A model generated the notes under the pieces. The model saw only the letters and a program-made list of their open reading frames with translations. It had not been told where the DNA came from and ran no database searches. Positions 1 through 12,965 of a stretch of DNA of 64,000 bases are shown here, piece after piece. Origin of the DNA: Hofstenia miamia (taxonomy: Eukaryota > Xenacoelomorpha > Acoela); NCBI GenBank assembly GCA_004352715.1, contig SCFE01000089.1, forward strand, positions 1,076,825 to 1,140,824. The letters run 5' to 3'. The position numbers were made by a program, and so were the translations under genes. Position 1 is the stretch's first letter; every line of letters starts with the position of its first letter.

Positions 1-447
1 AAAGCATTTTATTTTTACGAAAAAATGCAGTTAGAAACTCGAAGAAGACATATTTAAGCATGATCATTCTATAAGTACGCCATTATGGGTTTTTGTTGTC
101 TTAATACAATAAAATGATTCAAGACAGAAATATTTCTAATAGACTCTGCTCAACTCAATTCAAAATTCCAACACTAACAGAGCCAAAATTTTAGGTTTGC
201 AGACAATGTGCCCATCATGCATAAAATCGTGCTTTGCATCTATTGGCCTGCTCAATATCTATCGTAATGTCAATGAATATTTACTGTTATATGCTAATTT
301 CAGAGCATAACTTTAATGATATCAGTGATATCAAAGTGGCCTCTATTATTCTTAGGATTATAAGAATCAAATATAAAAAGTTTCAGCATGATCATTATGA
401 ATTTATTATGTATTGAAAATTAACCCAGTGAACATTTTTATTTGCAG

Positions 448-569
448 CAATGTTTCAATAATGTAGATTTTGGGACCAAAAGTGTTGAAGGGATATGGTT
501 GCATGGAGACATTAATGACCTTTACAGAAAAGTTGGATTTGCAACGAGAGTTTTGATTCTATTGATTTG
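448..569 (+). CDS. Candidate internal exon, unrecognised protein
   Basis: Seen: the acceptor TTTTTATTTGCAG precedes 448 and the donor GTAAAT follows 569. The exon is 122 nt and only one frame is open. It reads 40 residues, including CFNNVDFGTKSVEGIWLHGD then INDLYRKVGFATRVLILLI, entering phase 0 and leaving phase 2. The C-terminal part is hydrophobic and may start a membrane segment. Amino-acid composition is coding-like, unlike the AT-rich flanks. I do not recognise the family. It may belong to the same long-intron plus-strand gene as other exons in the first 21 kb, but no join can be shown. Confidence 0.5.
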
Positions 570-790
570 GTAAATATTTCCCAATTATTCCAATTTATAT
601 CAATTGATTTCATTAATTTTTGATTTGTATTGTTCAATTATATTAATATTAATTACAATCTTTTACTATATTCAATTTAAACAACACTGCATTGTGCTGA
701 AAGATTAGTAGCAAAGCTCTAAAAAATATACTATTTCTACAACAAAAAGCTTGTTAGCAGCGACAGGAATTTCAAAACAAAAATCAATTG

Positions 791-2021
791 CAAGTGTTCC
801 AAATGTGGAAGTAATTTCAATTCAAATAACCATATACTCTTCGTTTTTAATGGGTGAATACAATTTGAGCAGACAGCGTCTTATGACTTTCCTTTTAGGG
901 GCATATACGTTGTCGCGTATATGAAGAAGACTAATTAATTAATTTTGTCATCATTTAAGCTATTTAATTCAAATATGACGATGAACTAACAAAAGAAATG
1001 AAACATAAATTAATGTACATATGCATTTTGACAAGAGCAACACAATAAATCTTAACTAGTTTTGATAAATTTATGATGGCAAATGTCAGATTTGCAAATT
1101 TAACGACAAGTAGTAAACATCTACAAATTTAGAGCAGAGGAATATTTCCTTATTTAAACTAAATTAGCATTCCGAAATTTCGAATTCATAGGAATTTCTG
1201 AAATGGTGTTTTTATTTTTTAATATTATTGAATAAAACATCTTGTTTGTGTAATATAATAACTGGGAAATATAATATCGTTTGTGATAAGCTAAATCTGT
1301 GAAATCTATTTAAACCTTTTGAAGATCAATACGTTTTAATGTACCCAAATGTTATTAACTGATACTGATACGATTAAATGTGACATTTTTATTAAATGGA
1401 GGTGGAATACATTTGCTATAACATTTCAATGAATTTAAAGCATTTTCTATCAAAGGATTTTGTCAAATTGCGACAAAAATATTTACAGACCGGGAGGATT
1501 TTAGCATTTAAATGCCGACTTAATTTTAAAATGCTTCAAGCAAATGAATTTTTTGAATCTATCACTACTACTTTCGTTGTAAATATATAATGGAAGATAT
1601 ACTAACATATCTTGAGACGTCCTTTTTAGGAAAGTATTCTTGCATGGACTTATATTTGATGTTTTGAAACGACTATGAAAATTTCAGAGTTAGTGGAACT
1701 TTCAGGTAACTTTTTGACGAATTATTTATTTTTCATCTTATGATGTAAGCGTTTATCAAAGTGACCCCCAATAACCTATATTCTATATCAATATTGTGAC
1801 ATCGGTATGTAATCAGCAAACAATTTCCTATCATCACTGGGTTCGTGTCGATGCGTGGATTTACCGAGGCTACTGTTTTATAACTAAATCCTCCTGCTAA
1901 TGTACCCTTCCTAGTAAAAGTAAATAGGAGATCGTGAAAGGGGAAGAGTGGCCACACTCGGCCGACCCGAAGCAGATAATCTGGTGAAATAGTCGTATAA
2001 GACTTGAGCCCTTTAAAAGAG
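791..2021. repeat. 1.2 kb duplicated segment, copy A
   Basis: This block, beginning TGCAAGTGTTCCAAATGTGG, recurs at 18383-19622 with only scattered single-base differences and a few small indels (for example an extra GGAATTC near 19168). Shared upstream sequence at 618-655 also recurs at 18206-18243, but the stretch between differs in the two copies. The segment contains a 64-codon ORF (1396-1590, plus) and a 74-codon ORF (1733-1957, minus), both kept in the second copy. I see no known domain in either. A GC-richer tail with CGGCCGACCCGAA sits near 1957-1975. Confidence 0.85.
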
Positions 2022-3515
2022 AAGAAGAAGAGAAGCCCTAATAATCTTGGGTGCAGTGAGTAAACCTACGTCATGCGTAAAAAACCTACACTCAGGACGT
2101 TTCTTATCTCTTTCAATTTAGATGATAACAATAACGAATTGAAATAACGAATGAACTGCATAACAACAAAAACCCCTACCCGTACACCTAGCCTTAAGTT
2201 AAAGAACATGGTAGTCAAGCTGTGCCCCATCAAGGTGCCTTTACCTGCGCACAAACTTTTAGAAAAGTATAATTTAATAAAAGCGAAGTCAATAGAAACC
2301 CAGAAAAGAGTTTACTGAAACCAAAATAAAGAAACAAAATGAAAGATTCATACAAATATATACGAATAAAAACTGGTATTAAAAACGTAATAGAAAACCG
2401 TTGTAAACGTATGTAAACACTCGATCGGTACAATAGTTAGGTTTTAATAGTTAAAATTTAATTAAAATTAGTAATAGTTAGCTAGCAAAAAGTGAATAAA
2501 ACGATCCAAACTTTCTGTCCGAAATTGAAGCACAAGATTAAGCGTGCAATAAACTTAGGCCAATTCGGTGACAAATTTTCAAATTCTATTAAATAATTCC
2601 TCAATATTTTTACTAAAAGCTGGTGTTACATATTCACTGTAAGCAATCGTTTGATAATAACCTCTTTTTTAATGAAATTTGTGATCTCCTAATTTTTGGG
2701 TATATTTCCTTACATATAAGGTAATTCTCTAGAATAAGGTTTACTCTTTTTACTTTTTCCGAAATTGATCATTACAATTGTCAGACAAATTGACTTGGGG
2801 AAAGTATGTCCTCCATAGAAGTGTGAAAATTAATCATAATTCAACTAATCTAGAAAAAAATTGATTTCGAAATTTTGAATTGCTATTTTAAAAACATTAC
2901 TAATAAAGTCTAAATTTAATAGAAACAAGTTGTACAAGTTCAAAAATATCATATTATTGTCAAGATTACTTGTCATTCACATGCAATCATAACTTACTGC
3001 AATTATAAACGGTCAATATCTATATATAATTGTATAACACCATATTCTATGAAAACTTTTAATGAATATTTTTTATTTCGGTAGTTATGCTGTAATGTCC
3101 TTTGCAATATGTTTAAACAAAATTACCAGGAAATAAGTGTTCTGGCAGTTCATAAGCAGCATTGGCGTTTCATAGCGTTAATGATGTGAGTGTGTTGGGC
3201 TTTATAGCACGAGTGTAAATTAGTAAATTAAAAAACTTGTATATATATATAGTCTTAAAAATTGGTAACAGATAATATTTAGTACAATTTTCAATTTTTT
3301 CTCGTCTATTAAGTGCCAGTCACCAAATAGTATGAAGAAAGTAGTTTTTAGCAAGCCTGTATTTTTTATGTCTAGATATTGTAAAGTAATGCATACATAA
3401 AAAATTTTAAGTAATCCTGAGTGAAAAAAAATTTCCTGTAATTCACGATTATAATTGGCGCTAAATGGGTTATTTTTTAGCTCTAGATATACACATTACC
3501 ACATTATTTAACCCC

Positions 3516-3553
<38 letters not shown>

Positions 3554-4516
3554 TCAAAAATAATTCTTCTAATTTTCATGGAAAAAGGTTGTATTGTTAT
3601 ATTAACATGATCTTATCAAGACATATGTCAGTTCTTTATTTATACAGTAGGTAGCCTAGTATTAAGACTACAAGCCGTTTTATCCAATTTTTCGAAGGCT
3701 AGGATATTGACATATTATTTGGTGAATGCATTTCATGTAGTGATAAACGTTTGTGGTAAGACTAGTTGCTCTTGAAGCTTGAAAACATTCACTATTATTG
3801 ATGAAAATTTCGATTATTTATAACCATTCAAATTCTCTTTATGCTTCAAATAGTCAAAAGGGCCAAATGATTTCTTTTCCTGCAGACAGATCTCCTTACT
3901 CCAATTGAGGCGAATCGCTTGAAAATTGAAGAGTTATTTCTCTATTCTATAATATTTTTTTATTATTATTAGTACTAATTAATTTGCGAATTATGGGCAT
4001 TTAAATTCTCTTTTAAATAAATCTTCACAGACGCTAAAAAACTGCCTGGCAGATTAGGGATTAATAACTAAGCAGGATGAAGTGCAGAATTTTCAATATT
4101 TTCAAATATTATATTTCAAGTAAATTAAATCAAAATGAATTATTTCTGATTTACAAATAATGAAATAAAAAGTTACTTAATAGAATTGTATTAGATTAAA
4201 AATGCAAAGAATACAATAAAACTATATGTTGACCTCAGTATTTTCTGAATGAAATTTGACATAATATTCGGAATAACGTTAAAGTTAAACTTATATAAAC
4301 TATGTCATATAATTCTATCTGCAGATAATACATGGAACTTCAATATTTATATTAAATCGCATATTTAAGATATGGAATATTCGAACTCAAAAGATAATTA
4401 ACTTTTCCACATTTCATCAAATTTTTGAATAATTATTTCAAACCACGCACATGGTATTTAATAAACTATTTCTCGTAGAAGATTTCTATAGCTATGTTAA
4501 TACTACTATTAATTAG
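2022..4516. other. AT-rich non-coding stretch with one (TA)n run
   Basis: Only short shadow ORFs are visible. A (TA)n microsatellite lies at about 3518-3549 and a shorter one near 3241-3250. I see no recognisable gene, RNA or element. Confidence 0.6.
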
Positions 4517-4603
4517 GAGTTGCTTGACTGCATCACAGAAATGCTTGAAAAGATAACTGACTCATTGAGATCCATGTTTTTCTGTCATTCTTCCTATCTT
4601 GTG
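4517..4603 (+). CDS. Weak candidate exon, unrecognised
   Basis: An open frame follows an AATTAG acceptor-like site and reads ELLDCITEMLEKITDSLRSM before a run of less convincing residues. No strong donor is visible: the nearest GT sites are GTGTGG and GTTTGT, so the end given is arbitrary. The composition is coding-like, but it could be a transposon relic, since a LINE relic begins at 5163 on the same strand. Confidence 0.25.
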
Positions 4604-4831
4604 TGGCTAAAAACGTCCACAACTTATGGTTTGTTTACTTCCCCATAGTCATGAACAGGTTAACATAAATTATTTTTATTTACAAGCCCAAAAGGCAGTG
4701 TCAGCGAAAATCAATGGTAGTGCTCGGCAGCATACTAAGAATAACCGCAACCGAACAGTGAAAAAAAATAAAATTTTAGTTTGTCGGTTTTTAGCGCACA
4801 GTTTTTGTTTCATTTGTTAAGTATTAACCAG

Positions 4832-4950
4832 GACCGGCGGATCATGTGGCAGTCACCTATGATGCTATTTACAATAGACGATGCAGTCTTCATGAAGCAA
4901 ATTCCAAAATTCTTGTCAAGTTGAAGCTGAATTCTGTCTTACTTGAATAA
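4832..4950 (+). CDS. Candidate exon (possibly terminal), unrecognised
   Basis: After an AACCAG acceptor at 4831, one frame is open for 38 residues to TAA at 4948-4950. It reads PADHVAVTYDAIYNRRCSLH then EANSKILVKLKLNSVLLE. This is strongly coding-like for such an AT-rich region. If real, it is either a terminal exon or ends earlier at a weak donor (GTCAAG). I do not recognise the family. A decayed LINE reverse transcriptase begins about 210 bp downstream on the same strand, so it could be an unrecognised upstream part of that element. Confidence 0.35.
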
Positions 4951-5162
4951 TAAATTAATTTAGTGTTATGAAAGTATAATTTGAAACGACTATTAATCAA
5001 TTGTAAACTTCGATTTCAGATCTCATTTTCCTTCCTTTTTCAAAAGTGCAAAACATCATGCCCTATCAAATAATAACATATACATGTAACCTACATGTAC
5101 ATACGAGCATCTCGAGGTCTTTCACTTGCAAATAATTTGCAACGAAACAAAATCTATAGCTG

Positions 5163-6130
5163 ATTTCAGTCTGCATATAAAGCCTTTCATTTAGCAGAAA
5201 GTGTTTCGTTAAAAATCCAAAATGACGTTTTGCTGAGCATGGATAATAGAAAATGTGCCTTACTTATTCTAGTTCGCATTGTAGCCATTGACACTTTGAC
5301 CTACTATTTATCCTTCGAAGTATTGTACAAAAAATTACATCAAATTGATCGAGGAATTCGACAGAACTAGGCTTTAGGGTCAATCGTATTTTTACGCAGC
5401 ACATACCATTCATATGCCAAGTGATTTTTGTATTTTCTCTGATTGATCAGCATGAAGGGTCATAGAATTTAAATGATGTTATGAAATAACTACTCGTAAA
5501 ATTTTCTAATGCAAATTTGTGCTTGAATCCTGAGAAAACGGATCTAATAATATTTTGGAACCCCCATGCAATTGTCTAAATTAGATTTTACAAAAATTTC
5601 AGTTAATGGTGTAGAAATGTCCTCACAACTATATGTTCGTGATCTTGGCCTCTCTTTAGATGAGCACATGTCTAGGTGGTTACCTAGTAACCATACAATG
5701 TATAAGTAAGTATCTCACAGCTAATTCTACAAAGATTCGCGACCAAAGCTTAGTGTTAATCCGTATTAACAACAATATTTCTCTGTTGTATTGAGTTTAT
5801 GATTATCTGCTCCAGTGGCCTCAAAAGGTGAAAGACTAGGCTGGCAGAGTAATTTTCAATCTTCCACATAGATAATATGTGATAAACAAATTAATTCGTC
5901 TTCACTGGTTTCTAATTATAGTAAGAATATTGTTGGTAGACCTCAATAATCATACTCCAGCATAGCTCATAAACTTGATCTCTAGAAATAAGAATATTTA
6001 CAACAATTGGCTCTCGAGAAATTTCCGGAGCAGATCCGAAATTTTTTAATATATTACCAGGAGATTTCCAACAGTTATCTGACATTTAGCAGTTTACGAC
6101 TAGCCGGAATAATGTCTTTTCAAAAATGTG
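5163..6130 (+). pseudogene. Decayed L2/CR1-like LINE reverse transcriptase and C-terminal domain
   Basis: The frame at 5166-5374 reads FQSAYKAFHLAESVSLKIQN and then DVLLSMDNRKCALLILVR, which matches the SAYR-H-TETALL-V-ND-LLALD region preceding the AFDT motif in CR1/L2-type elements. Further along are LNPEKTDLIIF at about 5520, GVEMSSQLYVRDLGLSLDEHM at about 5610-5670, and HTPA-LINLISRN with WLSRNFRSRSE near 5950-6040. These are the usual order of palm-thumb and C-terminal motifs. Stops and frameshifts separate the pieces and the YADD box is not recognisable. It is an old, dead copy of a family different from the LINE at 30-32 kb. Confidence 0.65.
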
Positions 6131-8510
6131 TATAACCTAAGCTAATACTGGCTATTTATTCATTTGCTTAAGGAATTAGTCCTAAAATATTTTTCTCCTT
6201 TCAATATGCATCATGTTATTTTCAACTTCCACCCACGCTAATCCAATAGCGAATAATTACAAAACGTTAATTAAAGTTAAATACTTGACTATGTTAAGTA
6301 TGCTTACGAAATACAGCTTAACCATCCACTACAAACTGTAAATACTTTAATAAAAAATCACAAAATTTTTTCTCTATTCATCGTCGTTCAAAAAATATTG
6401 AAGAAAGGACAACTAAATATTCATTTTACCTTTTCAAAAAATTCAAAAATGGTTATAGATCGTTTATAATGTGTGCTCTGTATATGATTAAGATTATGCT
6501 ATTATACATGTATATCTGCTTTGGAAATCTCTTCTTTTTGTAGAAATACAGAAAAAATTTTGAACATGGTTTCTAATGCCAAAATTGGAATAAATTTGAT
6601 TTTAACAAAATTAATTCATTACAAAGTTTCACTAAAAATTGCAAAAATACTTCAGTTTTAAATCTATATGCTTTAACCAATTTTTTTCGATATTTCGAAT
6701 CGCCGGTACTCTAGTTGGCCGAAAAGTAGTAATTTAAAAAATAGTACTTCACAAATTTTAAAAAAGTGATTTTTTGATGGATACACTCATGGCGTGTGAT
6801 GAGTAAGATTACTAAAAATATTTTTATTTTTCCTCATAACAAGACCTCTTCAAAATAACTTCGATTGACCTAGAATTTTTTTAAAACAAAACTATCCTGA
6901 AGATAAGCAATTTTAGTGTTTGTTTATGTTGGCATTCTCTAAGGTCATAATTGGAATGTTTTCAATAACATACAGGACTCACAACTCATGAAACGTAATA
7001 ATTTAACTGATTGAATTTTGCATTTGATATTAATATACAAACATAGGGTGATTTTTGGTGAAGAGACCAAAGAAATCTTTAAAAACTCATTTTTAGTTTT
7101 ATTTTATTACTTTAAGAAGCAATATTTTTGCATACATTGTCTTTTTGAGCAAAAACAAGAATTGGCTCTTATTTAGCAAATTGCTCATACCTGCACTGGT
7201 AAAAATGATTAAAACAATTAAATAAAATTATGAAAAATGTTACACTAACAAACTCTTTGCTATGGGTTTAGCTTCAGCATATTTTGTTACAGCTTTCAGG
7301 TCTAGTTCCAATAAGTAGATTTTTCTGTGATTACAATAGAAACAGTTTGAGATTACCCGCTAAAATCATCAATTCTTGTTTGCGTTAAGCACAAGAAAAA
7401 GTGATTAAGTAAAACTTAACAAGATCGCCTTAATACTTAGAAATCTATTCATTAATTTGAGCTAACAAAGCATTTATTAGATCCCATTATTAAAACTCAC
7501 TCTGTATAGAGATTTGTTCAGAAATGTTTTGAAAGTCCTATTGATGTGTAGATCTGAATTGAAAACTGATCAATATTTTTTCCAATAATGAAAATTTTTA
7601 CTTAAGCGTATACATTGACGAACCTTTTTTGGCTGTAGCATTAATTACACACAATTAGACTATTTTTTACGCGGTTTTTTTTGATTTGTTATCCTGTACA
7701 TTAATACTTTTGGTAAACCTGTTCTTAATATTAATAATGATTTAATAATATGCAAAAATATTTCAAAAACTATAATTATATAGTTCTTGCTTCATTTTTA
7801 TATCAATAAATATTTTCAATATAATGTAAGTAATGAAATGCTTTGGCCCTGGTAAGATCTATCCTAAATTGTCATGGACCTCAGACTCAATTTCTATTTA
7901 AGTATAATTAATCGCATTGACTACTAGTAATTGTGAGTGAATATATATAATGTGTATATGCTTTAAGAATTTATATAATGAACTATCAATATTCTCGAAA
8001 CATAACTTTTATATTTTACAAATTACTTTGGAAAATATTTAGTAGATTAATACATTTAGTTTTTTACTTCGAGCTAATAAATATGTTGTTTATAAAAAAT
8101 TGTTTGGAATTTAAATTTTAATCAATTTTATAATAAGCACTTTGATTTGTGACTTTCATCAAAACTGATTACTCAATGGGTAAATTAGGTGCATGTTGAT
8201 AAACGGTAACTGATACTCATAAAATAAAGTACATTAAGAAATTACTTTTCTTTAGTATTTTGTTTATGTGAATTTTTGCAACTATTACATCAGTCACAAT
8301 TGGAAGCAGTGTCAAAATTTACCTGACATAACAGGAGAGTTGTATATTCCATATTTGCAATTAATTATGTATCCAATAATTGATTTAGACCAAGAAGTTT
8401 GCACCAAACTACGCTCTTTGATTGCATTGTTAAAATATTAACAAGAACGGTATTCAAGAAGATTTATTGTGGCCAATCAAAATTAACCAATAAAATTTGT
8501 ATGAACTTAC
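6131..8510. other. AT-rich stretch, nothing recognised
   Basis: No ORF or splice-bounded frame that I can defend. A short MDTLMACD reading before GTAAGA near 6780-6806 is too small to call. Confidence 0.5.
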
Positions 8511-8614
8511 GTTCTCTACGAAAACCTCGTGGCTTTGCAGAACTGTGTGCAGGCGTTTCGTCCACACGTAATTTTGTCAAACCATTTTGGCGACTACTAC
8601 TTGCCGAAATTAAA
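8511..8614 (-). CDS. Candidate internal exon, unrecognised
   Basis: On the minus strand, an open frame with RQNGLTKLRVDETPAHSSAK then PRGFRRE runs into a perfect GTAAGT donor (the complement of ACTTAC at 8505-8510). A possible acceptor TTTTGATAG sits at 8615. The patch is clearly richer in G+C than its flanks. An overlapping plus-strand frame of 83 codons (8399-8650) looks like a shadow. No family recognised. Confidence 0.4.
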
Positions 8615-9324
8615 CTATCAAAATTAATAAATGCATTTTCCAAGAATTAACATAAATCATCGATAGAGTTTTGATTGTTCTTTCTTGGATGATGCTACAT
8701 TATGCAAAACTAAATGACTTGCAAATGAAGTAAAATAAATCAGAATACTAATTAAAGTCCAAAGATACCTATATTTAATATAGGTGATCTTGTTAATGTC
8801 TCATTAGATTAATTTTGATAAATGTATTTAAATAAGCAACAGGCGATGTATTTTCATACTAATTGATATTGTACCACTGAAGAACTATGTAGCATTTTTT
8901 CCGAACTTCACGATGCTGTAGAATTGAAAATTATATCTCTTTATTGCATTATTGCATGTTTTGTATTTTATCGAAATATTTCTATTGCTGTGTAGAAAAA
9001 CACTCACTATTTATGAAAGGTACACGTATGTTGGAAAGATTAGATGGGCAATTTGCCGTCATCATTACTTGAGAGCAAGTTTGCCCATAAATGTGTTGAT
9101 ATTCAAGGATTTTCAAATTTCTTAATAGGCGTGGAGGATATTGTTTTGTAAAAGAATTTTAAACACCTATAACTGACGAACTAATAAAAATATTCAAACT
9201 CTGAAAGCAACACAGGATAGAAGAACGTCTCCTTCTTCGTTTTTATTCTTGAACCGCGCTTGAACATTGCCCCTATTGAGGCGGATTGTTGCGCGAGACT
9301 ATCAGGTAGCATACGCCATGAACT

Positions 9325-9368
9325 TTAAATTTGCGCCGTGTATTCCTCATCGGGTTTGGGAGGTCTAT
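9325..9368 (-). CDS. Candidate terminal exon, unrecognised
   Basis: A good acceptor, TTTCTCTTTATGCAG, ends at 9369 on the minus strand. One frame then reads RPPKPDEEYTAQI and stops at 9325-9327. A second frame from the same acceptor stays open further (IDLPNPMRNTRRKFKVHG and on to a TAG near 9270). I cannot decide between them. The patch 9240-9380 has raised G+C, which supports some conserved content. Confidence 0.3.
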
Positions 9369-9809
9369 CTGCATAAAGAGAAACTGTTAGGGTTATTTAT
9401 TGCTTCCTTGGGCACAACAATGCACATTAGTACAAATTTTCAACAGTCCCTCGAGCATGTTCACCATTAGGTGTGTCCATGCCTCACGATTTCCAAATTT
9501 TTTACAACACATGGTCAAAATTTCCTGAAAATGTGAAAAATTGCTTGCCTTTTATAAAGGATATAGGCAGTTTAAGGTTAAAGATAATCAAGTATCAATT
9601 AATACACAGTATATATGTAAATTTAATTTCAAAACTTGATAATTCTCGTATTTTTCGTAAGAAATTTTCCCAAATTTTTGAGCAAGCCTTTGATAACATA
9701 ATTGGAAAAATATATGAATGGTTCTCATTCAAAGGTGCACTACACGATCCACTCGACACTTCCACCAAGCAATGCTTACAGCCAAAGCTGGAATCAGGCT
9801 GGGCATAAT

Positions 9810-12375
9810 TTGGGCAGGGCTTAGGCTGCGCTTGCGTTCTATTTGTGACAAGGCAACAATTGGACTTGGGCCTAATGCTTTAATTGATATTTGAAGAATA
9901 TTTTCTTGAAATGAAGAATTAACTTACAAACTTAAATCTTGTAAATGATAAAGAAACATTCTTCACCTATAAAAATGTAATCTGTAGAGCTTGTGTTAGT
10001 TAATTTGCAACAGTACATTGATCAGGGGAAAATTTTCAGAGGATGAACGATTGTAGACAAGCAGCATAATCAAAATTTAAGAATTTAATGTGGAATAAAT
10101 ATAGCTGTAAACCACAAAATCTGGTTGGCATGCAATTCTCTTAAAGCCCAGGTCAAACCCACCTTACATACACCATTTAGAACGATCTGCAATATACTTC
10201 AAAGTTTCTGGTTTTGAGAGAGAATCTTCTATTTTTATTTTCAAGTTTATTAGTAATGTATACTCAAACAATATTATGAATTATTTAATAATATAGAAGA
10301 CATATGGTAACTCAAATCAATGAATTTCTTCAGCATGTATTGCAGTAATCAGTGAAGTTTTAAAATTATCATGTACACAAACTGCACATACAAGAACCAA
10401 TACGTTTCTTGCAGAATGGCTTATTATATTTCATGCAACTTTCGTATGCCCTGCTTACATTTGCGGCAGATAAAATGATTTGATCATCGTAGCAATCTTC
10501 ATTTTGTCATGTGACAAGTGATCAAGTGCGCGTCAAATTAATTTCCAATCATTTCTCCAATAGCAAATTCTACATCCTCGAACAGAAAGATTAAATGTCA
10601 CGAGGTGTCAAGGTCAAACGACAATTAAACTTCTGACAGCAATAGGAAAATATAAGAGGTCGGTCGCTTTTACCGAACTTGGCCTGTTAAGGGTTAAAGA
10701 TAATAGATTCCTAGGCTTCGACGTTGTGCGATTTCTGCAAACGGTACGTTGACGGTACAACATGAACAGAGTACCACCGGTAACGGTACTTTATACGTTG
10801 TTTTATAGAATCAGGCTGAAAGGTTTTTTAATCAAGAAACAAGGTTCGGAAAAACTTTATTGAAAATTAAAAAAATTGATATTGTGCTTTAGAAAGTGCT
10901 TTAGAAACACCAGTCCATTGGTGTGTTCAGGTGAAAGTCTTTCACGTTGGTCAGTCACCGTTTTCAATCATTTCGATTTGTTACCACTGAGAAGAACATT
11001 AGATAGCATTCCTTTCATAAGTTTCTTAGTTAATGGAATATTGTAATATTGGTACATGTAAATGGACATAAAATTTTTGTCGTTATTTGTCAGTTAACGT
11101 CTTAATTTTCAGAATTCTGATGTGATCTAATGTTATACACAATAAGATTTTTGCGGGAATGCAAGAGAATAACGAAGCTATGAAACTGGTTAATTGGAAG
11201 ATCTGGTGTAAAAACAGAAACATCGGTTTATTATTACAGATTTCTGTTGTTATTTAATATACATAGCATTATAAATTTTCATGACTGAGTTAATGTTCTG
11301 TCTTAGAACTGAACACGTACAACAAATTTGTAGTCGAGTGCAACTATGATAGTGAAACTGCTTAACTCCAATTAATTGTCAATATTGAAATTTTACTAAA
11401 TTGAATTTTGACAAAACGCGTTTGTTGAAATAAGTTTATGGGCCATTAACAACTGCCTCATTTTTTAGGAAAATTCACTTTAAAAATTGTGTCCATAACA
11501 AAGTTAAAAATCCTACACAATACACAAGGTCAAGACTGATAATAGTGGTAAAAAATTTATTCTCGAGTATGAGCAAGTACGGGTAAAACGCTTCGTGTAG
11601 GGGTGGGTAAAATATTTTTTCAGGTGGTGCGGCATTTACATATCACTAGAAGGCAGTAACAGAGATTGGATTTACATATCACTAGAAGGCAGTAACAGAG
11701 ATTGGAAGAAAAATGATAGTGAGTTGTTAAAAATAGACCATAGTAAAATTAAACATAACTCCAGTAGATTGAACATTTCAATGTGTTAATAATTACAAGA
11801 TGGTTAAGAGCAACACTATTTGGTACAGATCAAATATCTATGAAAATTATTAAATGAACACATACATTCCGTCATGTTTCATTAATGAAACAAAATAATT
11901 AATGAATTTAGAAATAATTTATGATTTGCAATATCGATATATCATTCCTTCAATATTTCCTTACACATAGTTTATTCTCGAATTCTGGTTTATGTTAGAA
12001 ATCAACTATTGATATAATTTTATGAGATGATTGTTTTAATAGTCATAGAATTCAATCAAAGTGTAGTAAAATTTAGTTGTAGTTCGTTAAACCCACTACT
12101 ATTAAATCACTAGCTTTTATAATAGGCGTTGCCTGGTTATGTAATGAATACCCTGACTCCATAATGGTCCTTCTAAGTTTTCCCCTAGTTCTTACTACCA
12201 ATCACCGAGGCAATTTTAGTAAAACTTGGATTAAGTTAAGGAGCATGACATGGACTCCAATAATGAGGCAATAGTGATCTGTTAAGTTATACTTGGTGAT
12301 AGGGAATCCTCATGTAAAGTTTGGTTGCAATCTATTTTGTAGGCTGCATAAGTAACATTTAACCAGATACTCGCA

Positions 12376-12406
<31 letters not shown>
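9810..12406. other. Intergenic or intronic AT-rich stretch
   Basis: Apart from the 36 bp duplication and the closing (TA)n run at about 12380-12406, I see nothing here that I can name. Confidence 0.5.
11634..11705. repeat. 36 bp tandem duplication, two units
   Basis: The unit beginning ATTTACATATCACTAGAAGG occurs at 11634-11669 and again at 11670-11705 without a visible change. A short, recent tandem duplication with no sign of function. Confidence 0.9.
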
Positions 12407-12583
12407 NNNNNNNNNNNNNNNNNNNNNNNNNNNNNNNNNNNNNNNNNNNNNNNNNNNNNNNNNNNNNNNNNNNNNNNNNNNNNNNNNNNNNNNNNNNNNN
12501 NNNNNNNNNNNNNNNNNNNNNNNNNNNNNNNNNNNNNNNNNNNNNNNNNNNNNNNNNNNNNNNNNNNNNNNNNNNNNNNNNNN
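12407..12583. other. Assembly gap, 177 N
   Basis: The N run is flanked on both sides by (TA)n repeats (about 12380-12406 and 12584-12610). The gap is most likely an unresolved TA microsatellite. Confidence 0.95.
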
Positions 12584-12855
12584 TATATATATATATATAT
12601 ATATATATATACTTTCTATTCAGATCGTTGCTAAATTAAGAGAATAATGAAGGTGACTCATACATAACGCATGAAAAATTTGAATAATGAACGAGGAAGG
12701 TGGCTATTGTGAAAAATGAATTATCTGTTTATACCACACACCATTTCTTTAAAAATGACGTTAATATGAACATTAAATAGGAACCTTGAATAGAAATAAA
12801 CGCCTAGACATTTGAAGCAATCTATTTAGGGAACGGGAACATGTAATTTTAACAG

Positions 12856-12965
12856 AATTCTGCTCTCCTGTTGACGAGCAAGATATACAAAATATTTTGG
12901 AAGCAAATTTGAACATGGGTGAATATGAGTCGGGCTGGGTCAAGGTACTTCGTCAACCAGGCAAT
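12856..12965 (+). CDS. Candidate internal exon, unrecognised
   Basis: The acceptor TAATTTTAACAG ends at 12855. The frame entering with 2 nt reads FCSPVDEQDIQNILEANLNM then GEYESGWVKVLRQPGN. Two donors keep phase 0: GTACTT after 12944 and GTAAAA after 12965. The other two frames stop early. Composition is strongly coding-like and acidic. I do not recognise the protein. The next plus-strand candidate (14839-14904) also starts in phase 0, so the two could join. Confidence 0.5.

Noticed and set aside
9473-9808. 111-codon plus-strand ORF, one of the longest gap-free ORFs
   Set aside because: No domain, no splice or promoter context, and composition typical of random AT-rich sequence. It may be a transposon relic but I cannot show it.
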